A DNA stretch of 40,702 bases, taken from contig CAYRSN010000012.1 of assembly GCA_964427185.1 (NCBI GenBank), positions 1 through 40,702 on the forward strand, written 5' to 3'. Under the pieces are notes generated by a model, which searched no databases, was not told the DNA's origin, and saw nothing but the letters and a program-made list of their open reading frames with translations. Within the stretch, counting starts at the first letter, position 1. Each line of letters starts with the position of its first letter. This stretch comes from Sulfurivirga sp964427185. Lineage in GTDB: Bacteria; Pseudomonadota; Gammaproteobacteria; Thiomicrospirales; Thiomicrospiraceae. Positions 25,311-33,056 of this stretch are shown here, piece by piece. Both the position numbers and the translations under genes were made by a program.

Positions 25311-25345
25311 CCAATAAAGCCGGCATTGCCGGCTTTATTGGTTTT
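25311..25345 (+). terminator. Strong terminator after the lipoprotein gene
   Basis: CCAATAAAGCCGGC and GCCGGCTTTATTGG form a perfect 14-bp stem with a 3-base loop, followed by TTTT on the plus strand. It separates the lipoprotein gene from the converging hydrolase gene. Confidence 0.9.
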
Positions 25346-25389
25346 GATTGTCATACAAAGGCAGCACACCTGTACCGCCTCCGCATCCC

Positions 25390-26403
25390 TCAAAATTGAC
25401 TATTCTCATACTCCTGAACAGCTACGGAAATAAACTTGCCCAGCGTGGAGCGATAACCTGGCCACTTGCTGGCCACCTGTTGCATAAAAGGCTCCGCCAT
25501 GATTTTGGGCTTCATCTCAAAATCGCTCAGCCCTTCATCATAGTATTTCACGACATTATCCCAGATGGTTTTATAAAACGTCAGCTGGTCTTGCAGCAGG
25601 CTCACATCATCATGAAACCCGTGCATGGGCACAATGGTGTAGTCCTTAAATTGCGGGATCCACGTCTCCATGGCTTCAATCGTGCCGCGGAATGAGCCGT
25701 CCGAAGCATTCGCCACGCGGCGCATCGCCACATCACCGATAATCAGCACCTTGTCTTCGGGCAGCTCTACCAGCACATCTGATTCCGTGTGCACCTTATT
25801 CTGATAATCAGGGTTTTCATAGTGGTGCAACTTTAAAGATACATCCCCAAATGACAATACCTCATGCCCTTTAAAAGTTTTGTTCGGCGGTGTAATGACT
25901 GTGCCGCTAATCCCATTATTTGTCAGCCGCTGCATGAAGTTAAACCAGAATTCACCGCCCCCTCTTTTAATATTTTTCAATGTGGCAGGGTGTGCGTAAA
26001 TGGGCACATCGGGGTTTTGCGCCACAAATGCGTGATTCCCCAGCCAGTGATCTCCGTGGTAGTGGGTATTGATCACTGCAATCACAGGCTTATCCGTTAC
26101 CTTTTTAATCTGACGCAAGATCATCTCACCAATCTGAACGGAACTGCCCGTATCCACAACAACCACCCCTTTTGAGGTCACAATAAAGACAGGGTTGCTG
26201 AAAAACCCGTGATTTTCCGGTGTTGGCTCAGGGTCTCTGGCATGAATATAGTAAACACGGTCATTGATTTTCGTCGCCGGTACATCAGGCATAGGCGGCG
26301 CTTTAAAATCCTGCAGATCCTCCGCATAGCCATATAAAGGTGCCAACGCACTGGCACCTACACCGGCTGCACACAAACGTAAAAAATCCCGACGCTCCAC
26401 CAT
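25390..26403 (-). CDS. Tat-exported metallo-beta-lactamase-fold hydrolase
   Basis: The 337-residue protein begins with a twin-arginine signal (VERRDFLRLCAAGVGASALAPL), so it is probably folded with its metal in the cytoplasm and exported to the periplasm. The zinc site HxHxDH is seen as NTHYHGDHWLGNHAF. Further metal-site segments are HTESDVLVELPEDKVLIIGDV and MHGFHDD. Such Tat-exported enzymes occur in sulfur-oxidation loci (SoxH) and in quinoprotein-associated loci, but many have unknown substrates. Beta-lactamase activity should not be assumed. GAGGAG lies just before the ATG. It faces the lipoprotein gene and diverges from exbB. Confidence 0.8.
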   Translation of the reverse strand: MVERRDFLRLCAAGVGASALAPLYGYAEDLQDFKAPPMPDVPATKINDRVYYIHARDPEPTPENHGFFSNPVFIVTSKGVVVVDTGSSVQIGEMILRQIKKVTDKPVIAVINTHYHGDHWLGNHAFVAQNPDVPIYAHPATLKNIKRGGGEFWFNFMQRLTNNGISGTVITPPNKTFKGHEVLSFGDVSLKLHHYENPDYQNKVHTESDVLVELPEDKVLIIGDVAMRRVANASDGSFRGTIEAMETWIPQFKDYTIVPMHGFHDDVSLLQDQLTFYKTIWDNVVKYYDEGLSDFEMKPKIMAEPFMQQVASKWPGYRSTLGKFISVAVQEYENSQF

Positions 26404-26505
26404 GCACTCCTCTTTAAAATTGACAGATCAAGTTTAACAGTGCCAAACATACAATTCAAAACCAAGTCCATACTTTCTTCAAGGTTTTTAGCGCATCACC
26501 CACTT

Positions 26506-26511
26506 TATAAT
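26506..26511 (+). promoter_or_regulatory. Possible -10 element of the exb-ton operon
   Basis: A perfect TATAAT lies 44 bases before the exbB start. No good -35 and no recognisable Fur box were found upstream, so iron control cannot be claimed from the sequence. Confidence 0.4.
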
Positions 26512-26554
26512 AGTGCGCCTGTAAAGTATCCATCTCCACAGAATGGGAGCCCTT

Positions 26555-26983
26555 ATGACTTGGCTGCAAACCTGGCTTGACCCGATCACCTTCTCGATAC
26601 TTGGGTTGATGGGGTTTATCGTCCTCTGGCTCAGCCTGGAGCGCTGGCTCTATTTTCGTAACGCACGCCCTGAGGATTTCCCAAACCTTGAAACCGCCAA
26701 AATAGAAACCACACGCAACCTCACCACCATCGCCAGCATGGGTGCCAATGCCCCTTATGTGGGGCTGCTGGGAACAGTATTGGCCATCATGCTAACTTTC
26801 TGGCAAATCGGCCAGGCTGGTAACCTTTCCACCCAGGCGATCATGCAAGGCCTGGCCATGGCATTGAAAGCAACCGCAGGTGGTATTCTGGTCGCCATCC
26901 CCAGCATGATGCTTTATAACATGCTGATGCGCAAGGCAGAGGTGCTACAGCTTAAAGTGCGTGCACGCCATGAAAAAGTTTGA
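26555..26983 (+). CDS. exbB: Short ExbB-type proton channel subunit
   Basis: ExbB with ExbD uses the proton motive force to drive TonB. At about 142 residues this is the short form, with three membrane segments: about 9-25, then two after residue 45 in APYVGLLGTVLAIMLTF and ATAGGILVAIPSMMLYNML. Those last two contain the conserved small and Thr residues of the MotA/TolQ/ExbB channel. It lacks the long cytoplasmic part of E. coli ExbB (244 residues). ATG 26555 is chosen over ATG 26543 because GGGAG (26545-26549) lies at the right distance. It overlaps exbD by 14 bases. ExbB rather than TolQ is inferred from the exbD and tonB that follow. Confidence 0.87.
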   Translation: MTWLQTWLDPITFSILGLMGFIVLWLSLERWLYFRNARPEDFPNLETAKIETTRNLTTIASMGANAPYVGLLGTVLAIMLTFWQIGQAGNLSTQAIMQGLAMALKATAGGILVAIPSMMLYNMLMRKAEVLQLKVRARHEKV

Positions 26984-27350
26984 TCAGATCAACGTTATTC
27001 CGCTGATTGATGTCATTCTGGTCTTATTGACTGTCGTCATGGTCACAGCCTCTTTCATCACTCTGGACAAGCTCAACCTGGAGCTGCCGCAAACCCAACA
27101 GGCACAACAAGCCACACCTGACCCCAAAGCCATGCGTCTCGCACTCAATGCCGAAGGCCGCTTATACCTTGAAGACACGCCACTGTCCCTTGCGGACTTA
27201 AGCGCCCAATTACAGCGCCCACCGGCACATATCACCTTGAAAGTTGACCGGCGTTGTGATTTCGAACATTTCGTATCCGTCATAGAGCGTATCAAAGCCG
27301 CCAACCCCACCCCCAGGCTGACCATACTCACTGAGCATGTCCAACCGTAA
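26970..27350 (+). CDS. exbD: ExbD-type biopolymer transport protein
   Basis: ExbD is the single-pass partner of ExbB. The 126-residue protein has a short cytoplasmic start (MKKFDQINVI), one membrane helix with the essential proton-carrying Asp in PLIDVILVLLTVVMVTASF, and a periplasmic domain ending in ITLKVDRRCDFEHFVSVIERI and a short tail. ATG 26970 is the family-like start; a GTG three codons earlier is also in frame. It overlaps exbB and tonB by 14 bases at each end, so the three are tightly coupled. Confidence 0.9.
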   Translation: MKKFDQINVIPLIDVILVLLTVVMVTASFITLDKLNLELPQTQQAQQATPDPKAMRLALNAEGRLYLEDTPLSLADLSAQLQRPPAHITLKVDRRCDFEHFVSVIERIKAANPTPRLTILTEHVQP

Positions 27351-28182
27351 GCGTCATACACAAGCCTTTATCCTGGCTGCTGTTTTATTTGCACTCCCGC
27401 TCGTCGCCGCACTGCTTTACTGGCCTTCGCACCACACCATCAGCGAGACATCACTGCACCCTATTCCCCTAACACTGGCAGAGTTTGCTCAACCCGCCCC
27501 TCCATCCAAAAAGACACCCCCATCCCCTCAAACTGAGCCAGCTCAAACAAACACCACTGTTCCCGAACCACCTGCACCGCCCACCAAGCCTATGCCACCT
27601 ATCAACCCTGAACCAATACCCCCTAAAAAACCACAACCCAAAACTGTCACCAAAACACACCCTGCGCCAGAGCCTGTAAAAAAACCAAATACATCCGCCC
27701 AGCCTGCGCCCCTCCCTCAGAAAAGCATGCCACCCGTACAAACACCCTCTCCCCCTGAAAAAGCCTCTCAGCCCTCTTTATCTCCTACTGAAAAATCACA
27801 GAGAGATACACAACCCCCACCCTCTCAACCTGCGCCCCCGGCACACACCCCTCCATCGGCAAATGAGCAGTTGTTAAAGCAACTCAAACAAACCTACCTG
27901 AATCAGCTCCAGCGAACAATCGCACAATTGGCGCAAGACACCTACCCGCGCCGCGCACGCAGACGCGGTCAAAGTGGCGAGGTTATTCTGCGTTTCACCC
28001 TGAATGCCGATGGCACCATCCACACCCTCGAAGTCTTAAAAAGCAGCGGCTTCTACCTGCTGGACGAAGCCGCAACCGCCGTGATTCAAGATGAAATGAA
28101 CAGTCGCTTCAAACCCTTCCCGCCCGCACTTCCTCCAACGCCCATACAGATCACCATCCCGATCCGTTATCAACTGCGTTAA
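27337..28182 (+). CDS. tonB: TonB energy transducer
   Basis: TonB spans the periplasm and delivers energy to outer-membrane receptors. The 281-residue protein has one N-terminal membrane helix (about 9-27), then a very Pro-rich spacer (about 45-175, with PPAPPTKPMPPINPEPIPPK-like runs), and a C-terminal TonB domain with the family pattern YPRRARRRGQSGEVILRF followed by LDEAATAVI. No TonB-dependent receptor is encoded in the window, so the substrate (iron, cobalamin or other) is unknown. It is followed by sufE after 26 bases, probably on the same transcript. Confidence 0.93.
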   Translation: MSNRKRHTQAFILAAVLFALPLVAALLYWPSHHTISETSLHPIPLTLAEFAQPAPPSKKTPPSPQTEPAQTNTTVPEPPAPPTKPMPPINPEPIPPKKPQPKTVTKTHPAPEPVKKPNTSAQPAPLPQKSMPPVQTPSPPEKASQPSLSPTEKSQRDTQPPPSQPAPPAHTPPSANEQLLKQLKQTYLNQLQRTIAQLAQDTYPRRARRRGQSGEVILRFTLNADGTIHTLEVLKSSGFYLLDEAATAVIQDEMNSRFKPFPPALPPTPIQITIPIRYQLR

Positions 28183-28208
28183 AATGCCGCGCACAAGGAG
28201 GATAAAGC

Positions 28209-28670
28209 ATGGACACTCACACACCGGAACACTCCATTGAAGCCGTACAGCAGGCACTGGTTGAGCAGTTCAACCGCTACGACAACTGGAAGGATCGTTA
28301 CAAATTGCTCATTGATATGGGTAAAAAGCTGCAAAACATGCCTGAAGTCTATAAGACGGAAGCCAACCGCATTCACGGTTGCCAGTCGCAAGTCTGGCTG
28401 CACACTGAAGAGAAGGAAGGGCGGCTGTTTTTCACCGGCATGAGCGATGCTGCCATTGTGTCAGGACTGGTTGCCATCCTACTGCAAGTGTATAACGGCC
28501 GTACACCGGAAGAAATTCTCAAAGCCCCTCTGGATTTCTTAAAAGAAATGGGGCTTTTACAACATCTGTCTCCTAACCGCGCCAATGGCCTGTATCACAT
28601 GATCAAGCGCATTCAAAAAGAGGCTAAAAATGCTCTGATTCGCCAGATAAAAGCACAAAAATCCCCGTAA
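28209..28670 (+). CDS. sufE: SufE-family sulfur acceptor
   Basis: SufE-type proteins take persulfide sulfur from a cysteine desulfurase (SufS or CsdA) for Fe-S cluster assembly. The 153-residue protein has the family fold pattern NWKDRYKLLIDMGKKLQNMP and the acceptor Cys in RIHGCQSQVWL, then FTGMSDAAIVSGLVAILL and LSPNRANGLYHMIKRI. AAGGAGG precedes the ATG. No desulfurase or other suf gene is next to it, so it cannot be told from the sequence whether it works with SufS or CsdA (CsdE). A strong terminator follows. Confidence 0.92.
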   Translation: MDTHTPEHSIEAVQQALVEQFNRYDNWKDRYKLLIDMGKKLQNMPEVYKTEANRIHGCQSQVWLHTEEKEGRLFFTGMSDAAIVSGLVAILLQVYNGRTPEEILKAPLDFLKEMGLLQHLSPNRANGLYHMIKRIQKEAKNALIRQIKAQKSP

Positions 28671-28711
28671 AACACGCCTTACAAATACAAACTCAGAAAA
28701 ATTTCACACAC

Positions 28712-28737
28712 AAAAAAGGGGGGAGACCCCCTTTTTT
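28712..28737. terminator. Bidirectional terminator between sufE and the TerB-like gene
   Basis: AAAAAAGGGGG and CCCCCTTTTTT arms around a short loop give a classic two-way terminator. It ends sufE on plus and the ilvD-terB-like transcript on minus, overlapping the last codon of the latter. Confidence 0.9.
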
Positions 28738-29194
28738 AACCTCTGGGCAGTTTGGCTGCCGCCTCAATCAGCTGTTCGCCTTCCCAGAACCAGTCAAACA
28801 GCTGGCGCACCCAGCGTTCCATGCGCAACAGAAACTCCGGATCATTCAAACCAAGTTTATGCGCCAAGGCATATACCTTTTCCCGCTCCTGCTCGCTGAA
28901 GTGGCCATCCTTGTAACCCAGACGAATTAGCTGTTGCAGTGCGATCACCCGGGATTCCTGTGTATCAAACACCTGCGCCAGTTCATCCGGTGAGCGCTGC
29001 TGGGCTCTTTCAAAATCAATATCAATGCCAAAATGCGCCATATAAGCGTTGAGATAACGCTTTTCTTCTTCAGTGAACTCCCCATCTGCACCTGCCAGCT
29101 GCACGGCCAGATCAAACAGTGCCTGCTGCTGCGCAGGTGTCAGGTTTTCCACAAATAGGAAATAACACCCTATCTGCCGCTGTGTTTCAGGCAT
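28736..29194 (-). CDS. TerB-like (tellurite resistance/DjlA-type) helical protein
   Basis: The 152-residue protein looks like a single TerB-type helical domain: QQALFDLAVQLAGADGEFTEEEKRYL is the usual first half with the acidic AxADGE motif, and IRLGYKDGHFSEQEREKVYALAHKLG the second. Both acidic turns could bind a metal ion. No signal peptide is seen. The call rests on these motifs; the cellular role of lone TerB-domain proteins is unknown, and tellurite resistance should not be assumed. The ATG at 29194 overlaps the ilvD stop by eight bases, so the two genes are translationally coupled. Confidence 0.75.
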   Translation of the reverse strand: MPETQRQIGCYFLFVENLTPAQQQALFDLAVQLAGADGEFTEEEKRYLNAYMAHFGIDIDFERAQQRSPDELAQVFDTQESRVIALQQLIRLGYKDGHFSEQEREKVYALAHKLGLNDPEFLLRMERWVRQLFDWFWEGEQLIEAAAKLPRG

Positions 29195-31067
29195 CCTCCT
29201 CTCTCCTCTGGTGACAATGTTCAATCTGCTCTACTTTACGCACTGCACCATAGGCAGCGCTGGTGGTCATGGCGGCATAGGCGCGCAAGGCAGCGGAGAC
29301 TTTACGTGGACGCGGGTGTGCCGGCTTCCAGGCCGCTTTGCCTTTGGCCTCCATGGCGGCACGTCGCTGAGCCAGCTCCTCATCAGAGATTTTCAGCTCA
29401 ATCGTGCGGTTGGGAATATCGATTTCGATGATATCGCCATCTTCTACCAGGGCGATATTCCCGCCCTCTGCCGCTTCAGGAGACACATGCCCGATAGAGA
29501 GCCCTGAGGTGCCACCGGAAAAACGCCCATCCGTCAGTAACGCACATGCCTTGCCCAAGCCTTTGGATTTCAAATAACTGGTGGGATAGAGCATCTCCTG
29601 CATGCCCGGCCCGCCTTTAGGCCCTTCGTAGCGAATGATAACCACCTCACCGGGCTGCACTTCATCTCCCAGAATCCCTTTTACGGCATCATCCTGGCTT
29701 TCATAAATACGCGCCCTGCCGGTAAATTTAAAGATCTCCTCATCCACACCGGCAGTTTTAACAATGCAGCCGTCCAGTGCGATATTGCCATACAGCACGG
29801 CCAGGCCGCCTTCTTTGGTGTAAGCATGCGCCAGATCCCGCACACAACCATTGACCGGGTCATCATCCAAGCTGCCCCAACGGCGGTCACAGCCAAAGGC
29901 TTCGGTGGTTCTGACACCGCACGGGGCGGCCTTATACCACTGCTGTACCTCCGAGGAAGGGTTACGACGAATATCCCACTGTTCAATCGCCTCACCGATT
30001 GTCGATGCATGCACCGTAGAAACGTCACGGTGGATCAGGCCACCACGCTCCAGCTCGCCTAAAATGCGCATAATGCCGCCTGCACGATGCACGTCTTCCA
30101 TGTGATAGATTTTCGAGTTGGGCGCCACTTTAACCAGGTTGGGCACCTTGCGGCTGATGCGGTCAATATCTGCCATGGTGAAATCTACGCCGCCTTCCTG
30201 CGCCACTGCCAGAAGGTGCAGTACAGTGTTGGTGGAGCCCCCCATGGCCACATCCAGTGCCATGGCGTTTTCAAATGCTTCAAATGTCGCAATACTGCGC
30301 GGCAGCACGGAGGCATCATCCTGCTCATAGTAGCGTTTGGTGATCTCCACAATACGGCGTCCGGCCCATTCAAACAGTTTTTTTCTATCTGCATGGGTGG
30401 CCAGCATGGAGCCATTTCCTGGCAGCCCCAGCCCCAATGCTTCAACCAGGCAGTTCATGGAGTTGGCGGTGAACATACCGGAACAGGAACCACAGGTGGG
30501 ACAGGCACTTTCTTCGACCGCCGCCACCTGCTCATCGGTGCAGTGTTCATCCGCCGCCATGACCATAGCATCCACCAGATCCAGCTTGATTTCCTGCCCA
30601 CCCAACACGGTTTTGCCGGACTCCATCGGCCCACCGGAGACAAAAATGGTGGGGATATTCAGCCGCATGGCCGCCAGCAGCATGCCCGGGGTGATTTTGT
30701 CGCAGTTGGAAATACACACCAGCGCATCTGCACAGTGGGCATTGACCATATACTCCACAGAGTCCGCAATCAGCTCACGGGAAGGCAGTGAGTAGAGCAT
30801 GCCATCATGCCCCATGGCAATCCCGTCATCTACCGCAATGGTATTGAACTCTTTGGCAATCCCGCCGGCTTGCTCAATCACTCGCGCCACCAGCTGCCCC
30901 ATGTCTTTCAGGTGCACATGCCCCGGCACAAACTGTGTAAAAGAGTTGGCAATGGCTATAATCGGTTTACCAAAGTCTTCACCTTTCACACCTGTGGCAC
31001 GCCACAGTGCACGGGCACCGGCCATGTTGCGTCCATGGGTTGAGGTTCTGGAACGATACCGGGGCAT
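29187..31067 (-). CDS. ilvD: Dihydroxy-acid dehydratase
   Basis: IlvD dehydrates dihydroxy acids to the keto acids of valine, isoleucine and leucine synthesis. The 626-residue protein matches the E. coli form (616). Fe-S ligand cysteines are in CISNCDKITPG and in CPTCGSCSGMFTANSMNC. The family start RSRTSTHGRNMAGARALWRA is intact, and the C-terminal part contains GRFSGGTSGLSIGHVSPEA. AAGGAG lies before the ATG. It leads a two-gene transcript with the TerB-like gene and diverges from argA over 59 bases. No other ilv gene is present here. Confidence 0.97.
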   Translation of the reverse strand: MPRYRSRTSTHGRNMAGARALWRATGVKGEDFGKPIIAIANSFTQFVPGHVHLKDMGQLVARVIEQAGGIAKEFNTIAVDDGIAMGHDGMLYSLPSRELIADSVEYMVNAHCADALVCISNCDKITPGMLLAAMRLNIPTIFVSGGPMESGKTVLGGQEIKLDLVDAMVMAADEHCTDEQVAAVEESACPTCGSCSGMFTANSMNCLVEALGLGLPGNGSMLATHADRKKLFEWAGRRIVEITKRYYEQDDASVLPRSIATFEAFENAMALDVAMGGSTNTVLHLLAVAQEGGVDFTMADIDRISRKVPNLVKVAPNSKIYHMEDVHRAGGIMRILGELERGGLIHRDVSTVHASTIGEAIEQWDIRRNPSSEVQQWYKAAPCGVRTTEAFGCDRRWGSLDDDPVNGCVRDLAHAYTKEGGLAVLYGNIALDGCIVKTAGVDEEIFKFTGRARIYESQDDAVKGILGDEVQPGEVVIIRYEGPKGGPGMQEMLYPTSYLKSKGLGKACALLTDGRFSGGTSGLSIGHVSPEAAEGGNIALVEDGDIIEIDIPNRTIELKISDEELAQRRAAMEAKGKAAWKPAHPRPRKVSAALRAYAAMTTSAAYGAVRKVEQIEHCHQRREEDA

Positions 31068-31091
31068 TTCTGAACTCCTTAATTTGTTCTG

Positions 31092-31097
31092 TATAAT
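31092..31097 (+). promoter_or_regulatory. -10 element of the argA promoter
   Basis: A perfect TATAAT lies 30 bases upstream of argA in the short gap to ilvD. The best -35 candidate is weak (TTCTGA near 31068, 18 bases away). The ilvD promoter must occupy the same 59 bases on the other strand or lie within argA. Confidence 0.5.
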
Positions 31098-31126
31098 GTG
31101 TTCATTTTCGCATAAAGCACTTACTC

Positions 31127-32422
31127 ATGCAGAACCAAGATCCGTTCATTGACACTTTACGGCAGGCATCCCCCTATATTCTCAGCCACCGGCAAAAAAC
31201 CTGTCTGATTTATCTGGCCAGCGAGCTACTGGAAGATGAGCATGCGCTGAATGCGACCTTTCAGGATATCCGCCTACTGCACAGCTTGGGGCTGCGCCTG
31301 ATTCTGGTAGCCGGCTTACGGCAACAGTTCAACCGTGCACTGAGGGCAGCCGGTATTTCTTTTGAGTTCGCTGCCTATCAGCGCATTACACCGGCTGAAC
31401 ACCTTGGTGTGCTTGCAGGTGTCAGCGGCCAGACCACCACACGCCTTCAGGCACTGCTCTCCTGCCGCCCCCAGCTGGATGAACAGCGCACACTCCCGCC
31501 GGTTATTGCACAGGGAAACTGGGTCATTGCTCAACCTCGCGGTGTATTGGAAGGTGTGGATTTTCAACACACCGGTCGGGTGCGAAAAGTACAGGTAGAG
31601 GCGCTCAATCGGGCACTGGATGCCGGGCAGATTCCCCTGCTGACGGCCATCACCCCGTCTTTTACCGGCGAGCTGTTCAATCTCAATGCACTGGACCAGG
31701 CCTGTGCTGTTGCCAGCGCCCTGCATGCGGACAAGCTTATTCTGATGCTACCTCAAACGCAACAGCCGCAACTTCCCCGCCAACTGAATGCCAACACGCT
31801 GCATAAGCAGCAGCACCAGCACTGGCTACTGCCTAAACTGAGTGAAATCACCGGCAGTGTTAAGCGTATCCACCTGCTGGATGCTTTTACACACGGTGCA
31901 CTGTTAAAAGAGCTGTTCACTCTGGATGGCATCGGCAGTCTGATCTTTGCTGATCAATACCATGAAGTGCGCCAGGCAACTATTGATGATGTGGGCGGCA
32001 TTCTGGCACTAATCGAGCCACTGGAAGAGCAAGGGATTTTAGTGCGCCGAGGCCGGGAAAAGCTTGAGGCTGAAATTGCCAATTTTCTCGTTGTGGTGCG
32101 CGATGGATGCATTATCGGCTGTGCAGCGCTTTACCCACTGGATGAACACAGTGCAGAGCTGGCCTGCTTTGCTGTCTCGCCACAATATCGTAATCAGGGT
32201 ATTGGTCAGTCACTGCTCAATGCAATCGAACAACGTGCCTGCAGCCAGCATATCTCCCGTCTGTACTTGCTGACCACTCAGGCGCACCACTGGTTTGTTC
32301 AGCACGGGTTTATTGAGGTTGACCATGCCCGCCTGCCGCCACAGCGCCAATCACTTTACAATGTGCAGAGGCAGTCCAGCGTATTCTGCAAAACCATATG
32401 CGAGGCAGAAAAGCGTGACTGA
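31127..32422 (+). CDS. argA: N-acetylglutamate synthase
   Basis: ArgA makes N-acetylglutamate, the first step of arginine synthesis. The 431-residue protein has the two-domain layout of classical ArgA (443 in E. coli). An amino-acid-kinase-like domain (about 1-280) begins with FIDTLRQASPYILSHRQKT and serves for arginine feedback. The C-terminal GNAT acetyltransferase contains the acetyl-CoA motif AVSPQYRNQGIGQSLL. The upstream ribosome site is weak. The stop overlaps the GTG start of rnt by eight bases. Confidence 0.94.
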   Translation: MQNQDPFIDTLRQASPYILSHRQKTCLIYLASELLEDEHALNATFQDIRLLHSLGLRLILVAGLRQQFNRALRAAGISFEFAAYQRITPAEHLGVLAGVSGQTTTRLQALLSCRPQLDEQRTLPPVIAQGNWVIAQPRGVLEGVDFQHTGRVRKVQVEALNRALDAGQIPLLTAITPSFTGELFNLNALDQACAVASALHADKLILMLPQTQQPQLPRQLNANTLHKQQHQHWLLPKLSEITGSVKRIHLLDAFTHGALLKELFTLDGIGSLIFADQYHEVRQATIDDVGGILALIEPLEEQGILVRRGREKLEAEIANFLVVVRDGCIIGCAALYPLDEHSAELACFAVSPQYRNQGIGQSLLNAIEQRACSQHISRLYLLTTQAHHWFVQHGFIEVDHARLPPQRQSLYNVQRQSSVFCKTICEAEKRD

Positions 32423-33056
32423 GCCTGTCAAAACCATCAAGGCGCGCTTTCGCGGCTTTCTTCCCGTCGTGGTCGATGTGGAAACCGCAGGGTTTGATCC
32501 CTATAAAAACGCATTGCTTCAGGTGGGTGTCTGCTTACTGCGTATGGATGAAATTTCCGGCGAGCTTTATGTGCATGAGTCCTTTGAAGCTGACATCATG
32601 CCATTTGAAGGTGCAGAACTATGCGCAAACGCGCTGAAATTCATCGGCATGGATGATCCTTATCATCCTTTCCGTGGTGCTGTGGATGAACGCGCCGCAC
32701 TGGAAAAACTTTTTCAGCCGATCCGACGCGAGATCAAAGCCACAGGCTGCACCCGCGCTATTTTGGTGGGACATAATGCTTTTTTTGACCTGGGATTTAT
32801 CAAGGCTGCGGCAGAGCGCACCGGCGTTAAAAGCCCTTTTCATCAGTTCAGCACCTTTGATACGGTCACCTTAGGTGCGTTGATCTATGGCGAAACGGTC
32901 TTGGCCAAAATCGTAAAAGCTGCCGGTATCACCTGGGATCAAAAGCAGGCTCACGGCGCGCTGTATGACACTCAGAAAACCGCCGAGGTTTTCTGTAAGA
33001 TCGTCAATCAGTTTCCTTTGTGCAAGCTGGATGTCGCAACCGAACAAACCACCTGA
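32415..33056 (+). CDS. rnt: Ribonuclease T
   Basis: RNase T is a DEDDh 3'-5' exoribonuclease that finishes tRNA and rRNA 3' ends. The 213-residue protein shows motif I VVDVETAGFDPYKNALLQVG, motif II VGHNAFFDLGFI and motif III HGALYDTQKTAEVF. The basic KARFRGFLPV start fits the known substrate-binding end. The GTG at 32415 has GAGG upstream and gives the normal length; the frame is open earlier but runs inside argA. Its 3' end overlaps the converging cyclase gene by 49 bases. Confidence 0.93.
   Translation: MTEPVKTIKARFRGFLPVVVDVETAGFDPYKNALLQVGVCLLRMDEISGELYVHESFEADIMPFEGAELCANALKFIGMDDPYHPFRGAVDERAALEKLFQPIRREIKATGCTRAILVGHNAFFDLGFIKAAAERTGVKSPFHQFSTFDTVTLGALIYGETVLAKIVKAAGITWDQKQAHGALYDTQKTAEVFCKIVNQFPLCKLDVATEQTT

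Noticed and set aside
25390..26403. Calling the MBL-fold protein a beta-lactamase
   Set aside because: The HxHxDH site is shared by many hydrolases, and the Tat signal and overall sequence do not point to antibiotic hydrolysis.
26404..26554. Search for a Fur box before the exb-ton genes
   Set aside because: No stretch resembling the 19-base Fur consensus was found, so iron regulation is not claimed.
30087..30791. 234-codon open frame opposite ilvD
   Set aside because: Antisense shadow of a well-conserved gene; the His/Gln-rich translation resembles no protein family.
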